Positions 1 to 6,952 of a stretch of 15,201 nucleotides of DNA are shown here, in pieces. The notes below the pieces were generated by a model. That model was not told where the DNA came from. It searched no databases and was given only the letters and a program-made list of their open reading frames with translations. Position 1 is the stretch's first letter, and the number at the start of each line of letters is the position of its first letter. The position numbers and the translations under genes were made by a program. The DNA is from JALZVT01 sp964519335. Its GTDB lineage: Bacteria > Pseudomonadota > Gammaproteobacteria > Pseudomonadales > Azotimanducaceae. The stretch spans positions 1 to 15,201 of the forward strand of contig CAZFIA010000102.1 in the NCBI GenBank assembly GCA_964519335.1, read 5' to 3'.

Positions 1-22
1 CTAGATAGTTTAGGCCGAAGTT

Positions 23-55
23 AAAGCAAGAGGCGTTAGATTCGCCTCTTGCTTT
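23..55. terminator. Strong hairpin terminator, probably bidirectional
   Basis: A perfect 13-bp inverted repeat (23-35 pairs with 43-55, arm AAAGCAAGAGGCG) encloses a 7-base loop. On the plus strand it runs into five T (53-57), so it would terminate a gene entering from the left of the window. On the minus strand the stem is followed by only TTT then AAC, but it lies about 30 bases beyond the stop of the 93-residue gene and probably ends the ppdK-recQ transcript too. Confidence 0.8.
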
Positions 56-84
56 TTCGCAACTGGGAAATAACCCAGTGCCGC

Positions 85-366
85 TCAGCTCTTCCGAATT
101 CTTACGACCTTCATGGTCTCAAAGTCCATCCCTGCAACCTTCTCAAGCTCTGGGTAGTACGTAAGGTTTACCGGCGCGCCCTCGAGGCTTTTGTAGAGCT
201 TTTTGCGGCGGTACTTAAATGGCACATCGTAGCCTTCGAGCATCAAAATATTCACCACCCAACCGTCACCATCATCGTCACGCTGCACGTGGCTGGTTAC
301 TTTAACGCCATCGAGCTGGTTGAGTTTTTGATTCTTCTTGAGCAGTTTGTCTACATCTGAGGGCAT
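85..366 (-). CDS. Conserved-looking small protein of unknown function, 93 aa
   Basis: I do not recognise a named family. The product is small, soluble and lysine/arginine rich, with no signal peptide, no membrane segment and no cysteine. The N-terminal third is charged and probably helical (MPSDVDKLLKKNQKLN). The rest looks like alternating beta strands, with an acidic DDDGDG turn near residues 30-35 and a basic YRRKKLY patch near 52-58. It begins 18 bases after the recQ stop codon on the same strand and ends at TGA just before the hairpin at 23-55, so it is probably the last gene of the ppdK-recQ transcript. The site upstream of its ATG has no clear Shine-Dalgarno match, which fits translation following recQ. 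The position does not establish a role in DNA repair. Confidence 0.7.
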   Translation of the reverse strand: MPSDVDKLLKKNQKLNQLDGVKVTSHVQRDDDGDGWVVNILMLEGYDVPFKYRRKKLYKSLEGAPVNLTYYPELEKVAGMDFETMKVVRIRKS

Positions 367-384
367 GTGTCGGGCCGCTAGGTC

Positions 385-2229
385 TTAGTCAGTACGAGAT
401 TCTACAATCTCGATAATATCTTTTCCAAAGCGTTCAATCTTTGACGAGTTCAGCCCATCTATCTCGTAGAGATCATCGGTGGTTACTGGGCGTTGTTCGT
501 CTATCTCTACGATGGTTTTCTTCGGCAACACCATATGCGGTTTCCAGCCTAGCTGCTTTGCAGTTTGCCTGCTGAAGGAATCCAGCGCGTAGCGCACGCT
601 GCCGCTCGAGGATTTAGACACAAACTTCTCAGCACTCTTCTGTACTTTGCCTGGTACCCAAATCGCACGGCTGTTCGACCCGTGCCGAACCAACTGACCA
701 CCGGCAAGCATGTCATCAACGGCAGCTACTACCGAGTCTTCAGAATAAGCTGCAAGCATGGCGTATTCCGGCATGCTAAGCAGCCCGCCACGCGACAAGT
801 TCTTGGCGCGCCCGCCACGCAGGGCCTGGACAAGCTGCATTTTGTCGACTGGGCGACTTAGTCGTTCTACTGCAGATTCGATTGACTGTAGTTCCGCGTC
901 GGTAAGCGACTCTATAGTCTCCTCGATCTCATCCTCTTGTGCATCAGCAACTACCGCAGTCGCGCGGCCTTCACACACATCACAGTGTCCGCAGGCGGGT
1001 TCGTTGATATCTGCCGTGAAGTGACTCACCAAAGCCGCGTGCCGGCAGCCTGCCTGGGTAATAAAGTCTTCTACCTCTGTCAGCGCCAGCTCACGGCGCG
1101 CAAGCTGTATGGCGCTGGCATCACTGTGCTTCGTGAGACGTCGCTGGGTGTCTAGATCCTCCGGGCCATACAGGCAAATACAACGCGCTGGTTCGCCATC
1201 ACGACCGGCTCGACCCGCCTCCTGATAGTAGGCTTCAAGACTGCCTGGGGTTTGGAAGTGAATGATCAACCGCACATCAGGCAGATCAATGCCCATACCA
1301 AAGGCGTTAGTCGCAACCAGTACCGGTGTTCGCCCTCCTTCGAACGCCGCTTGCGCTCGATCGCGGGCTACCTCGGTTCGACCCGCGTGATAAAACCCGG
1401 AGCGCACGCCATGGTCGCGCAGTAATTTGGCAACACGCTCAACAACTTTGCGAGTACTGCAGTAAACCAATGCACGGCCAGAGCCCTGTAGGGTTGAACG
1501 GCTAGAACCGCGCAAACCCAACCGGTCGAGTTCAAATAGGGTGGCCGCAATACGCGTATCTTCGCTGCTGTGGCCTTGCACTTCAAAAGCAAGATTCGGA
1601 CGATCAAACCCACCCCGCACTTCCACCACATTCTTTAGTGCGAGCTGTTGGCTAATGTCTTCCATCACCGCATTGGTTGCGGTGGCTGTTAGTGCACTCA
1701 CCGGCACATCGACGATGTCGCGTAAGTCTTTGAGCAACAAATAGTCCGGCCGAAAGTCATGGCCCCATTGGCTCACGCAGTGCGCCTCGTCAATCACCAG
1801 CCGAGCGATGCGCAAGTCAGCAAGGCGTTCGCGAAACCTGCTTTGCGCCGCCCGTTCGGGCGACACATACAGCAACGCCAGTTCCCCACTGTCGAGCTCA
1901 GCAAGCACCTCTGCCTGTTCATCCGAACTTTGATGGCTGTTGAGCGCTGCCGCTGCAATGCCTCGCGACTTAAGCGCTGCCACCTGATCGTTCATAAGCG
2001 CGATTAAGGGTGATATGACGAGTGTAGTGCCGCTTCCTTCTTGCGCTGCAACTATCGCCGGTACCTGAAAGCACAGCGACTTGCCTGCGCCGGTGGGCAA
2101 CAAGACGCAAACATCGCGCCCCTCAATCGCCGCAACCACAGCATCCGACTGGCCGGCTCGAAAGTCAGGGTAGCCAAAGTGGGTGGTGAGCGCCGCGCGT
2201 GCGAGCTCCAGAGAAGATGACGGTTGCAT
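385..2229 (-). CDS. recQ: ATP-dependent DNA helicase RecQ
   Basis: A superfamily 2 DNA helicase of 3'-to-5' polarity, known in bacteria for processing gaps and stalled forks with RecJ and SSB and for suppressing illegitimate recombination. At 614 residues it is close to the 609 of E. coli RecQ. Visible in order: the RecQ motif 0 (FGYPDFRAGQ, 18-27); Walker A (TGAGKS, 46-51); the DEAH box (147-150) running into the aromatic-rich loop HCVSQWGHDFRP (150-161); motif III TAT (181-183); and motif VI (YYQEAGRAGRDG, 334-345). The zinc-binding cysteines are C395, C413, C416 and C419. A winged-helix RQC region follows at about 435-530, and a C-terminal HRDC-like domain at about 545-614. All catalytic motifs are intact. 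It follows ppdK by 53 bases and precedes the 93-residue gene by 18. No good Shine-Dalgarno lies within 10 bases of the ATG; the nearest purine run (GGGGG) is about 17 bases upstream. Confidence 0.96.
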   Translation of the reverse strand: MQPSSSLELARAALTTHFGYPDFRAGQSDAVVAAIEGRDVCVLLPTGAGKSLCFQVPAIVAAQEGSGTTLVISPLIALMNDQVAALKSRGIAAAALNSHQSSDEQAEVLAELDSGELALLYVSPERAAQSRFRERLADLRIARLVIDEAHCVSQWGHDFRPDYLLLKDLRDIVDVPVSALTATATNAVMEDISQQLALKNVVEVRGGFDRPNLAFEVQGHSSEDTRIAATLFELDRLGLRGSSRSTLQGSGRALVYCSTRKVVERVAKLLRDHGVRSGFYHAGRTEVARDRAQAAFEGGRTPVLVATNAFGMGIDLPDVRLIIHFQTPGSLEAYYQEAGRAGRDGEPARCICLYGPEDLDTQRRLTKHSDASAIQLARRELALTEVEDFITQAGCRHAALVSHFTADINEPACGHCDVCEGRATAVVADAQEDEIEETIESLTDAELQSIESAVERLSRPVDKMQLVQALRGGRAKNLSRGGLLSMPEYAMLAAYSEDSVVAAVDDMLAGGQLVRHGSNSRAIWVPGKVQKSAEKFVSKSSSGSVRYALDSFSRQTAKQLGWKPHMVLPKKTIVEIDEQRPVTTDDLYEIDGLNSSKIERFGKDIIEIVESRTD

Positions 2230-2250
2230 GGGCGCCAGAGTAACAGCCCC

Positions 2251-2268
2251 CTCTTCGCTCGCGAAGAG
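2251..2268 (-). repeat. Hairpin between ppdK and recQ
   Basis: A perfect 7-bp stem (CTCTTCG paired with CGAAGAG) with a 4-base loop sits between the ppdK stop and the recQ start. It is not followed by a T tract on the minus strand, so it is not a classical terminator. It may stabilise or modulate the intercistronic message or influence recQ translation; this role is inferred. Confidence 0.5.
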
Positions 2269-2282
2269 TTACTCGCTAAGGT

Positions 2283-4892
2283 TTACTCGCGAAAGCTTCC
2301 ATCTTCTACGTTCGCCTGGGCGGCCGCGATCCGCGCCACCGGTACCCGATACGGGCTACAGGACACATAGTCGAGCCCCTGCTCGTGGCAAAAACGAATC
2401 GAGCGAGGATCACCCCCGTGTTCCCCACAAATGCCGTACTTAATCCCCTTCTTTTGTGCGCCCGAATCTTCGATGGTCATTTTGATGAGCTTGCCAACGC
2501 CACGCTGATCAAGCGATACAAACGGATCGTTCTCAATGAGCTTCTTGTTTAGGTACTCCGGCACAAACTTTGCCGAATCGTCTCGAGAGAACCCATAGGT
2601 CATTTGCGTGAGGTCGTTGGTGCCAAAGCTCATGAACTCCACTTCGCCCGCAAGACGATCGGCACTCAGGCACGCGCGTGGCGTTTCCATCATGGTGCCG
2701 ATGCGGTACGACACAGAAACGCCTTTTTCACTCACCATGCTATGCACACACTGTTGCACCAGCTCGCTGATCAAGCGAATTTCGCGCACGTTCACTACTA
2801 GTGGAATCATGATTTCAGGGAATGGCTTAAAGCCTTGCTCCGTGGCCTCAATAGCCGCACCAATGATGGCCTTTACCTGCATCTCTGTGATTTCGGGGTA
2901 CACCACCGACAATCGGCAGCCTCTAAACCCAAGCATGGGGTTTACTTCTGCAAGGCCTGCCGTGATCTCTTTGATCTTTGACAGCGGCTTACCCAGCACC
3001 TGAGACAATTCAATCATGTCCGTTTCGGTGTGCGGTAAGAACTCGTGCAGCGGCGGATCTAGCAGCCTTACCGTAACAGGCAGGCCATCCATCGCTTTGT
3101 ACAACGCCAGCATATCGTCGTGCTGAAACTTGATGAGTGTGTCGAGATGGGTAAGACGTTCTTCTTTAGTTTCCGACAAGATCATCGCGCGCATGGCCAA
3201 AATGCGTTCCGCATCAAAAAACATGTGCTCGGTGCGGCACAGGCCAATGCCCTCGGCACCCAGCTCGCGTGCCTTCTCGGCATCTTCTTTAGTGTCGGCG
3301 TTGGCTCGAATCTTTAACCGTCGATGTTTATCGGCCCACGACAGAAGCGCAGTAAAGTCATCGTTGGCGCTGGCTTCGGTTTTGGGTATGTCGCCAAGCA
3401 TCACATCACCTGCCGTACCGTCGAGCGTGATGACGTCGCCGCGTTTGATCACCACGCCGTCTTTTGTGGTTGCCGTGCCCGCATCATAATTAATAGTAAG
3501 CGCGCCGCACCCCGTAATGGCGCAAACGCCCATGCCGCGCGCAACAACAGCCGCGTGCGAGGTCATGCCGCCAAGCTCGGTAAGAATGCCTTCGGCGGCC
3601 TTCATGCCGTGAATGTCTTCGGGCGTGGTTTCGCGCCGCACCAGCACAACCTTGGTGCCGGTTGCCGCAACCGTTACGGCTTCGTCTGCAGAGAACACCA
3701 CTTCACCTGTAGCGCCACCTGGGCTTGCTGGCAAACCAGAGGCCACTATGTTTGTTTTAGCCGTTGGATCCACCATGGGATGCAAGAAGGTTTCTACGTG
3801 CTCAGGCGATATTCTTAACAGCGCCTGTTTTTCGTTAATCAGGCCTTCCTTCACCATATCGACGGCAATCTTCACAGCCGCACGGCCCGTGCGTTTGCCG
3901 CCGCGGGTTTGCAGTATGTAAAACCGGCCTTCCTGAATAGTGAACTCAATGTCTTGCATGTCGCGGTAGTGCTTCTCGAGCATCGCCTGGGTTTCATACA
4001 GCTCTTGATACACCAAAGGGCTCTTAACCTTCAGGTTCTCGATGGGTTCCGGCGTTCTGATTCCCGCTACAACATCTTCGCCAGCGGCGTTGAACAGATA
4101 CTCGCCAAAGAATCGGTTTTCACCATTGGAAGGATCGCGGGTAAAGGCAACGCCCGAACCAGAGTCTTCACCAAAGTTACCAAACACCATCGCCTGCACG
4201 TTTACCGCAGTACCCAATGACTCAGAGATGTTGTTCATCTCGCGGTAGATGTGCGCGCGCGGTGAATACCAGGACAGGAACACGGCCTCGACCGCGCGTT
4301 TGAGTTGTTCAAAAGGATCTTGCGGAAACTCGGTGATGGTTTTGAATACCTCAATCACCGCTTTCCAGTCGTCTGCACTCAGGTCGACATCAAGCTCCAG
4401 CTTATGCGCGGCTTTGTACTCGCTGATGGCATCTTCAAACTTCTCGCCTTCTACACCCAGCACCACACCCGCAAACATCTGAATGAAGCGCCGGTATGAG
4501 TCGTAGGCAAATCTAGGGTTGTTGGTTTTTTTGGCAAGTCCTTCTGCAATCTCGTCGTTTAAACCCAGATTGAGAATGGTGTCCATCATGCCGGGCATGG
4601 AAACGGCCGCACCGGAACGCACAGAGAACAGCAGCGGATTTTCTGGGTCACCGAAACGGCCGCCCATCTCTTGCTCAACCAGGTGCAGCGCGATTCGGTA
4701 TTCCTGCTCAAGCAGGCTTGGCAAGCTGTTGCCGCGTTGGAAAAACTCATTGCAGGTGGGCGTGGTAATGACAAAGCCAAAAGGTACGGGCAGGCCGAGC
4801 TTGGTCATCTCGCACAGGTTTGCACCCTTGCCGCCTAGAAGATCGCGGTCTTCTTTTCCGCCTTCATTGAATAAATAGACGCGCTTCGCCAT
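2283..4892 (-). CDS. ppdK: Pyruvate, phosphate dikinase
   Basis: Cytoplasmic enzyme interconverting pyruvate + ATP + phosphate and phosphoenolpyruvate + AMP + pyrophosphate, used for gluconeogenesis or pyrophosphate-linked glycolysis. The 869 residues match the usual length of about 870-880. The N-terminal ATP-grasp nucleotide-binding domain (about 1-340) begins MAKRVYLFNEGG and contains GGKGANLCEM. The swivelling phosphohistidine domain carries GGMTSHAAVVARGMG with the catalytic His446. The C-terminal TIM-barrel PEP/pyruvate domain has GLCRTEHMFF, FGTNDLTQMTYGFSRDD (756-772) and ICGEHGGDP with the catalytic Cys822. I chose ATG at 4892 over an in-frame TTG nine bases upstream: the ATG has a GAGAG purine stretch at a workable distance and gives the standard MAK start, whereas for the TTG that stretch would abut the codon. 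recQ follows 53 bases downstream on the same strand. A PEP synthase is excluded by the overall architecture. Confidence 0.96.
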   Translation of the reverse strand: MAKRVYLFNEGGKEDRDLLGGKGANLCEMTKLGLPVPFGFVITTPTCNEFFQRGNSLPSLLEQEYRIALHLVEQEMGGRFGDPENPLLFSVRSGAAVSMPGMMDTILNLGLNDEIAEGLAKKTNNPRFAYDSYRRFIQMFAGVVLGVEGEKFEDAISEYKAAHKLELDVDLSADDWKAVIEVFKTITEFPQDPFEQLKRAVEAVFLSWYSPRAHIYREMNNISESLGTAVNVQAMVFGNFGEDSGSGVAFTRDPSNGENRFFGEYLFNAAGEDVVAGIRTPEPIENLKVKSPLVYQELYETQAMLEKHYRDMQDIEFTIQEGRFYILQTRGGKRTGRAAVKIAVDMVKEGLINEKQALLRISPEHVETFLHPMVDPTAKTNIVASGLPASPGGATGEVVFSADEAVTVAATGTKVVLVRRETTPEDIHGMKAAEGILTELGGMTSHAAVVARGMGVCAITGCGALTINYDAGTATTKDGVVIKRGDVITLDGTAGDVMLGDIPKTEASANDDFTALLSWADKHRRLKIRANADTKEDAEKARELGAEGIGLCRTEHMFFDAERILAMRAMILSETKEERLTHLDTLIKFQHDDMLALYKAMDGLPVTVRLLDPPLHEFLPHTETDMIELSQVLGKPLSKIKEITAGLAEVNPMLGFRGCRLSVVYPEITEMQVKAIIGAAIEATEQGFKPFPEIMIPLVVNVREIRLISELVQQCVHSMVSEKGVSVSYRIGTMMETPRACLSADRLAGEVEFMSFGTNDLTQMTYGFSRDDSAKFVPEYLNKKLIENDPFVSLDQRGVGKLIKMTIEDSGAQKKGIKYGICGEHGGDPRSIRFCHEQGLDYVSCSPYRVPVARIAAAQANVEDGSFRE

Positions 4893-4994
4893 GTGCCGCA
4901 ACTCTCAACCAATCAACCGCTTAATATAAAGGGATCGAGCCCAAAGGATGAAACTGGTTGTAAGGGCCTTGAGCGATTTTTTACAGTCGATTCG

Positions 4995-5006
4995 CGGTTA
5001 TAACCG
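4995..5006. promoter_or_regulatory. 12-bp perfect palindrome upstream of ppdK
   Basis: CGGTTATAACCG is a perfect palindrome about 103 bases upstream of the ppdK ATG, inside the 197-base region between msrA and ppdK. Its symmetry and AT-rich centre suit a dimeric regulator site, and its centre also resembles a -10 box (TATAAC), although no good -35 is spaced to match. A closer -10-like TATATT lies near 4922-4927 on the minus strand, also without a convincing -35. The regulator is unknown. Confidence 0.3.
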
Positions 5007-5019
5007 TTGTGAATGCAAA

Positions 5020-5036
5020 GGCCCGGTCGACGGGCC
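5020..5036 (-). terminator. Possible terminator after msrA
   Basis: A 6-bp all-GC stem (GGCCCG pairing with CGGGCC) with a 5-base loop lies about 54 bases beyond the msrA stop. On the minus strand it is followed by TTTGCATT, a weak T-rich tail. It would separate msrA from ppdK, consistent with the long gap between them. The short T tract keeps confidence moderate. Confidence 0.4.
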
Positions 5037-5089
5037 CTGGAAATGACAGCAAATTTTTTGCCTAGTTTTTAGCCAGGCTCTGGGCCTGA

Positions 5090-5764
5090 TCAGGAACTGC
5101 TTTTGCCCCAGACATCAGCCACCCGATCGTCACGCCCGCAACCGTTACGGTACAACTTGTAGCGAAGCGGGTTTTTCTTGTAGTAGTCCTGGTGATAGCC
5201 CTCGGCCATCCAGAACTTGTCGAGCGCGCGCACGGGAGTTACCACGCTTTGATTCAGCTCGGCCTCAGCATCAGCCACGGCTGCTTTGGCAGCGGCCTCT
5301 TCTTCGGGCGTGCGATAGAACAAGGCGGTGGTGTAGCTGTGGCCGCGATCGCAGAACTGACCGCCGGCATCCAGCGGATCGATGTGGCGCAATACATAGG
5401 CGGCAAGCTCAGCATAGGTAATTACCGAGGGATCATAGGGTGCTTCTACTACTTCCAGATGATCTGCATGATTGCGATAGGTCGGCTCCGAGGTACCGCC
5501 ACCGGCATAGCCCGAGACCACATCACCCACACCGGGCAGTTTCTCCAGGTCTGATTCGATGCACCAGAAGCAGCCGCCGGCGACCACAATGCTTGCCGAG
5601 TATTCGGCATCGGCCGCCTCTACTGAGCCGTCAAAGTTGATGGTGGGTTCTGAGGCCTGGGCGCAACCCAACAGGGCCGTGAGTAGCAGCGTTATCCCAA
5701 AAGAGGCCCCAACAGAGGAAAGGAAGGAAGACCCAAACAGCGGGCGCTTAATAGAGGTAGACAT
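5090..5764 (-). CDS. msrA: Peptide-methionine (S)-S-oxide reductase MsrA, lipoprotein form
   Basis: Reduces methionine-S-sulfoxide in proteins. The 224 residues begin with a lipoprotein signal: a basic start, a hydrophobic stretch at about 17-33 and a lipobox L-L-G-C with Cys34. The enzyme should therefore be membrane-anchored and act outside the cytoplasm. The catalytic signature is GGCFWCIE (63-70), with Cys65 nucleophile and Glu70; Cys68 adds a second cysteine in the motif. GYAGG (85-89), HLEVVEAPYDP, QFCDRGHSYTTALFY (136-150) and the C-terminal YHQDYY (190-195) follow. The QFCDRGHSY form and the tail RNGCGRD (Cys209, likely resolving cysteine) mark the MsrA subgroup that differs from the cytosolic QGNDVGTQY type. 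ATG at 5764 is preceded by CGGAG five bases upstream. It is transcribed away from the secreted-protein gene across 99 bases and is probably its own unit. Confidence 0.93.
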   Translation of the reverse strand: MSTSIKRPLFGSSFLSSVGASFGITLLLTALLGCAQASEPTINFDGSVEAADAEYSASIVVAGGCFWCIESDLEKLPGVGDVVSGYAGGGTSEPTYRNHADHLEVVEAPYDPSVITYAELAAYVLRHIDPLDAGGQFCDRGHSYTTALFYRTPEEEAAAKAAVADAEAELNQSVVTPVRALDKFWMAEGYHQDYYKKNPLRYKLYRNGCGRDDRVADVWGKSSS

Positions 5765-5863
5765 AGAAACTCCGAGCAGGTTGTACTACAAAGACACTGA
5801 GCCGCATCTGAAGTTCCAGTTTCTGCCCTAATCTATGGACTAGAGCTCACCAGGAGGTTGCAT
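5765..5863. promoter_or_regulatory. Divergent intergenic region, msrA / secreted-protein operon
   Basis: These 99 bases separate two genes transcribed away from each other and so must hold both promoters. I see the msrA Shine-Dalgarno (CGGAG on the minus strand, 5770-5774) and the plus-strand AGGAGG at 5852-5857. A TAATCT at about 5829-5834 could be a plus-strand -10, but I find no clear -35. The promoter assignment is positional. Confidence 0.45.
5852..5857 (+). promoter_or_regulatory. Shine-Dalgarno AGGAGG deciding the start at 5864
   Basis: A full-consensus AGGAGG lies six bases before ATG at 5864. A TTG in the same frame at 5858 directly abuts it and cannot use it, which fixes the start at the ATG. 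Confidence 0.85.
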
Positions 5864-6919
5864 ATGCAACGACTCTCTCTGCATCTACTTGTAGCTAGCA
5901 GCCTTGTAGGCAGCTTTGTTTACGCCCTGCCCGCTCTGGCCGAAATAACCCGAACCAAAGGCGGCAAGCCCGACTTCTCCGGCGTCTATGACACGGGCAC
6001 GCTCACACCGCTGAACCGGCCCAAGCAGTTTGGCAACAAACAATTTATGACCCCGGAAGAGGCCAACCAGGTCACCGCGGCAGTGCTCGGCCGTTTTGAG
6101 TTTGCAAACCGACAAAGTGCTCCGGATCGCGGCGCGCCCAAGAAAGGCGGTGACGGCAACAACACCGCGGGCGCCGGTGGCGTGGGTGGTTACAACGCGT
6201 TTTGGATTGATCCGGGCAACAAGACCTTTCAGATCGACGGCAAGTTCAGAACCTCAATTATTTACAGCCCCGAGAACGGCCGCCAACCTGAACTCACTGA
6301 TGCGGCCAAGGCGAAGAGGGCCGTCGCATTTGCTTCTTTTGGTCATGACAACACCGGCACCGCATCGTGGCTCGCAAGCGACGGGCCCGGACCGTTTGAT
6401 GGCCCGGAAAGTCTCGCGCCTTCTGAGCGTTGCCTCATCAGTTTTGCTTCGACAGTGCCCACACTTCCCAGTCTCTACAACAACTACAAGCGCATCGTGC
6501 AAACCGAAGACCACATCATGATTCTGCAAGAGATGGTTCACGACGCGCGCGTCATTCGCATGAACGCCGAGCACGTCCCGGCTGCTGAGCAAAAGTGGCT
6601 TGGCGATTCGGTGGGTCGCTGGGAAGGCGATACGCTGGTGGTAGAAACGCGCAACTTTAAAGACTCAAGCGGACTGATTGGCGCGGACAAAAATCTGCAC
6701 GTGACGGAGCGCTTTGATCTGCAAGCCGATGGTCATCTGGTGTACAACTTTACCGTTAACAACCCTACAGCCTGGACCGCTGCCTGGAGCGGCGAGTACC
6801 TGTGGAACGCAAGCGATAAAAAGGTCTATGAATACGCGTGCCACGAGGGCAACTACGCGATGAAAGGCATACTAAAAGGCGCCCGCCGCCTCGAAAAAGA
6901 GTGGGTCGCCCCAGAATAA
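5864..6919 (+). CDS. Secreted protein of unknown function, 351 aa
   Basis: An exported protein with a clear Sec signal peptide: M-Q-R, a hydrophobic core at about 5-22, and an ALPALA|EI cleavage site after residue 26. The mature part begins with a KGGKPDFSGVYDTG segment, then a glycine/asparagine-rich stretch (GGDGNNTAGAGGVGG) that may be a loop. The C-terminal half carries WLGDSVGRWEGDTLVVETRNF, a signature I recall from a large uncharacterised family, often present in many copies in acidobacteria, sphingomonads and marine gammaproteobacteria. That half looks like a beta-sheet sandwich. A C-terminal YACHEGNYAMKGIL contains one of the few cysteines. The enzymatic role is unknown. It is the first gene of a plus-strand unit; the selenoprotein start lies 33 bases downstream. 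Members of this family often neighbour catabolic genes for hydrophobic substrates, but the function here is inference only. Confidence 0.85.
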   Translation: MQRLSLHLLVASSLVGSFVYALPALAEITRTKGGKPDFSGVYDTGTLTPLNRPKQFGNKQFMTPEEANQVTAAVLGRFEFANRQSAPDRGAPKKGGDGNNTAGAGGVGGYNAFWIDPGNKTFQIDGKFRTSIIYSPENGRQPELTDAAKAKRAVAFASFGHDNTGTASWLASDGPGPFDGPESLAPSERCLISFASTVPTLPSLYNNYKRIVQTEDHIMILQEMVHDARVIRMNAEHVPAAEQKWLGDSVGRWEGDTLVVETRNFKDSSGLIGADKNLHVTERFDLQADGHLVYNFTVNNPTAWTAAWSGEYLWNASDKKVYEYACHEGNYAMKGILKGARRLEKEWVAPE

Positions 6920-6939
6920 TGCATACTATTGGGACAATT

Positions 6940-6944
6940 GGAGG
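6940..6944 (+). promoter_or_regulatory. Shine-Dalgarno GGAGG deciding the start at 6953
   Basis: GGAGG sits eight bases upstream of ATG 6953. An upstream in-frame TTG at 6929 has no such site and would place the Shine-Dalgarno inside the coding region, so the ATG is preferred. Confidence 0.8.
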
Positions 6945-6952
6945 ACCACATT

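Noticed and set aside
3324..3818. Long plus-strand open frames antisense to ppdK
   Set aside because: They have no recognisable domain and arise from codon bias of ppdK; the opposite strand encodes a full conserved enzyme.
4893..4901. TTG start for ppdK
   Set aside because: The purine stretch would touch the start codon; ATG at 4892 gives the usual MAK start of the family.
5085..5094. CCTGATCAGG palindrome at the msrA stop as an operator
   Set aside because: It lies across the end of a coding sequence, far from any start, and is short enough to be chance.
5858..5863. TTG start for the secreted protein
   Set aside because: It directly abuts AGGAGG; ATG at 5864 has ideal spacing and gives a normal signal peptide.
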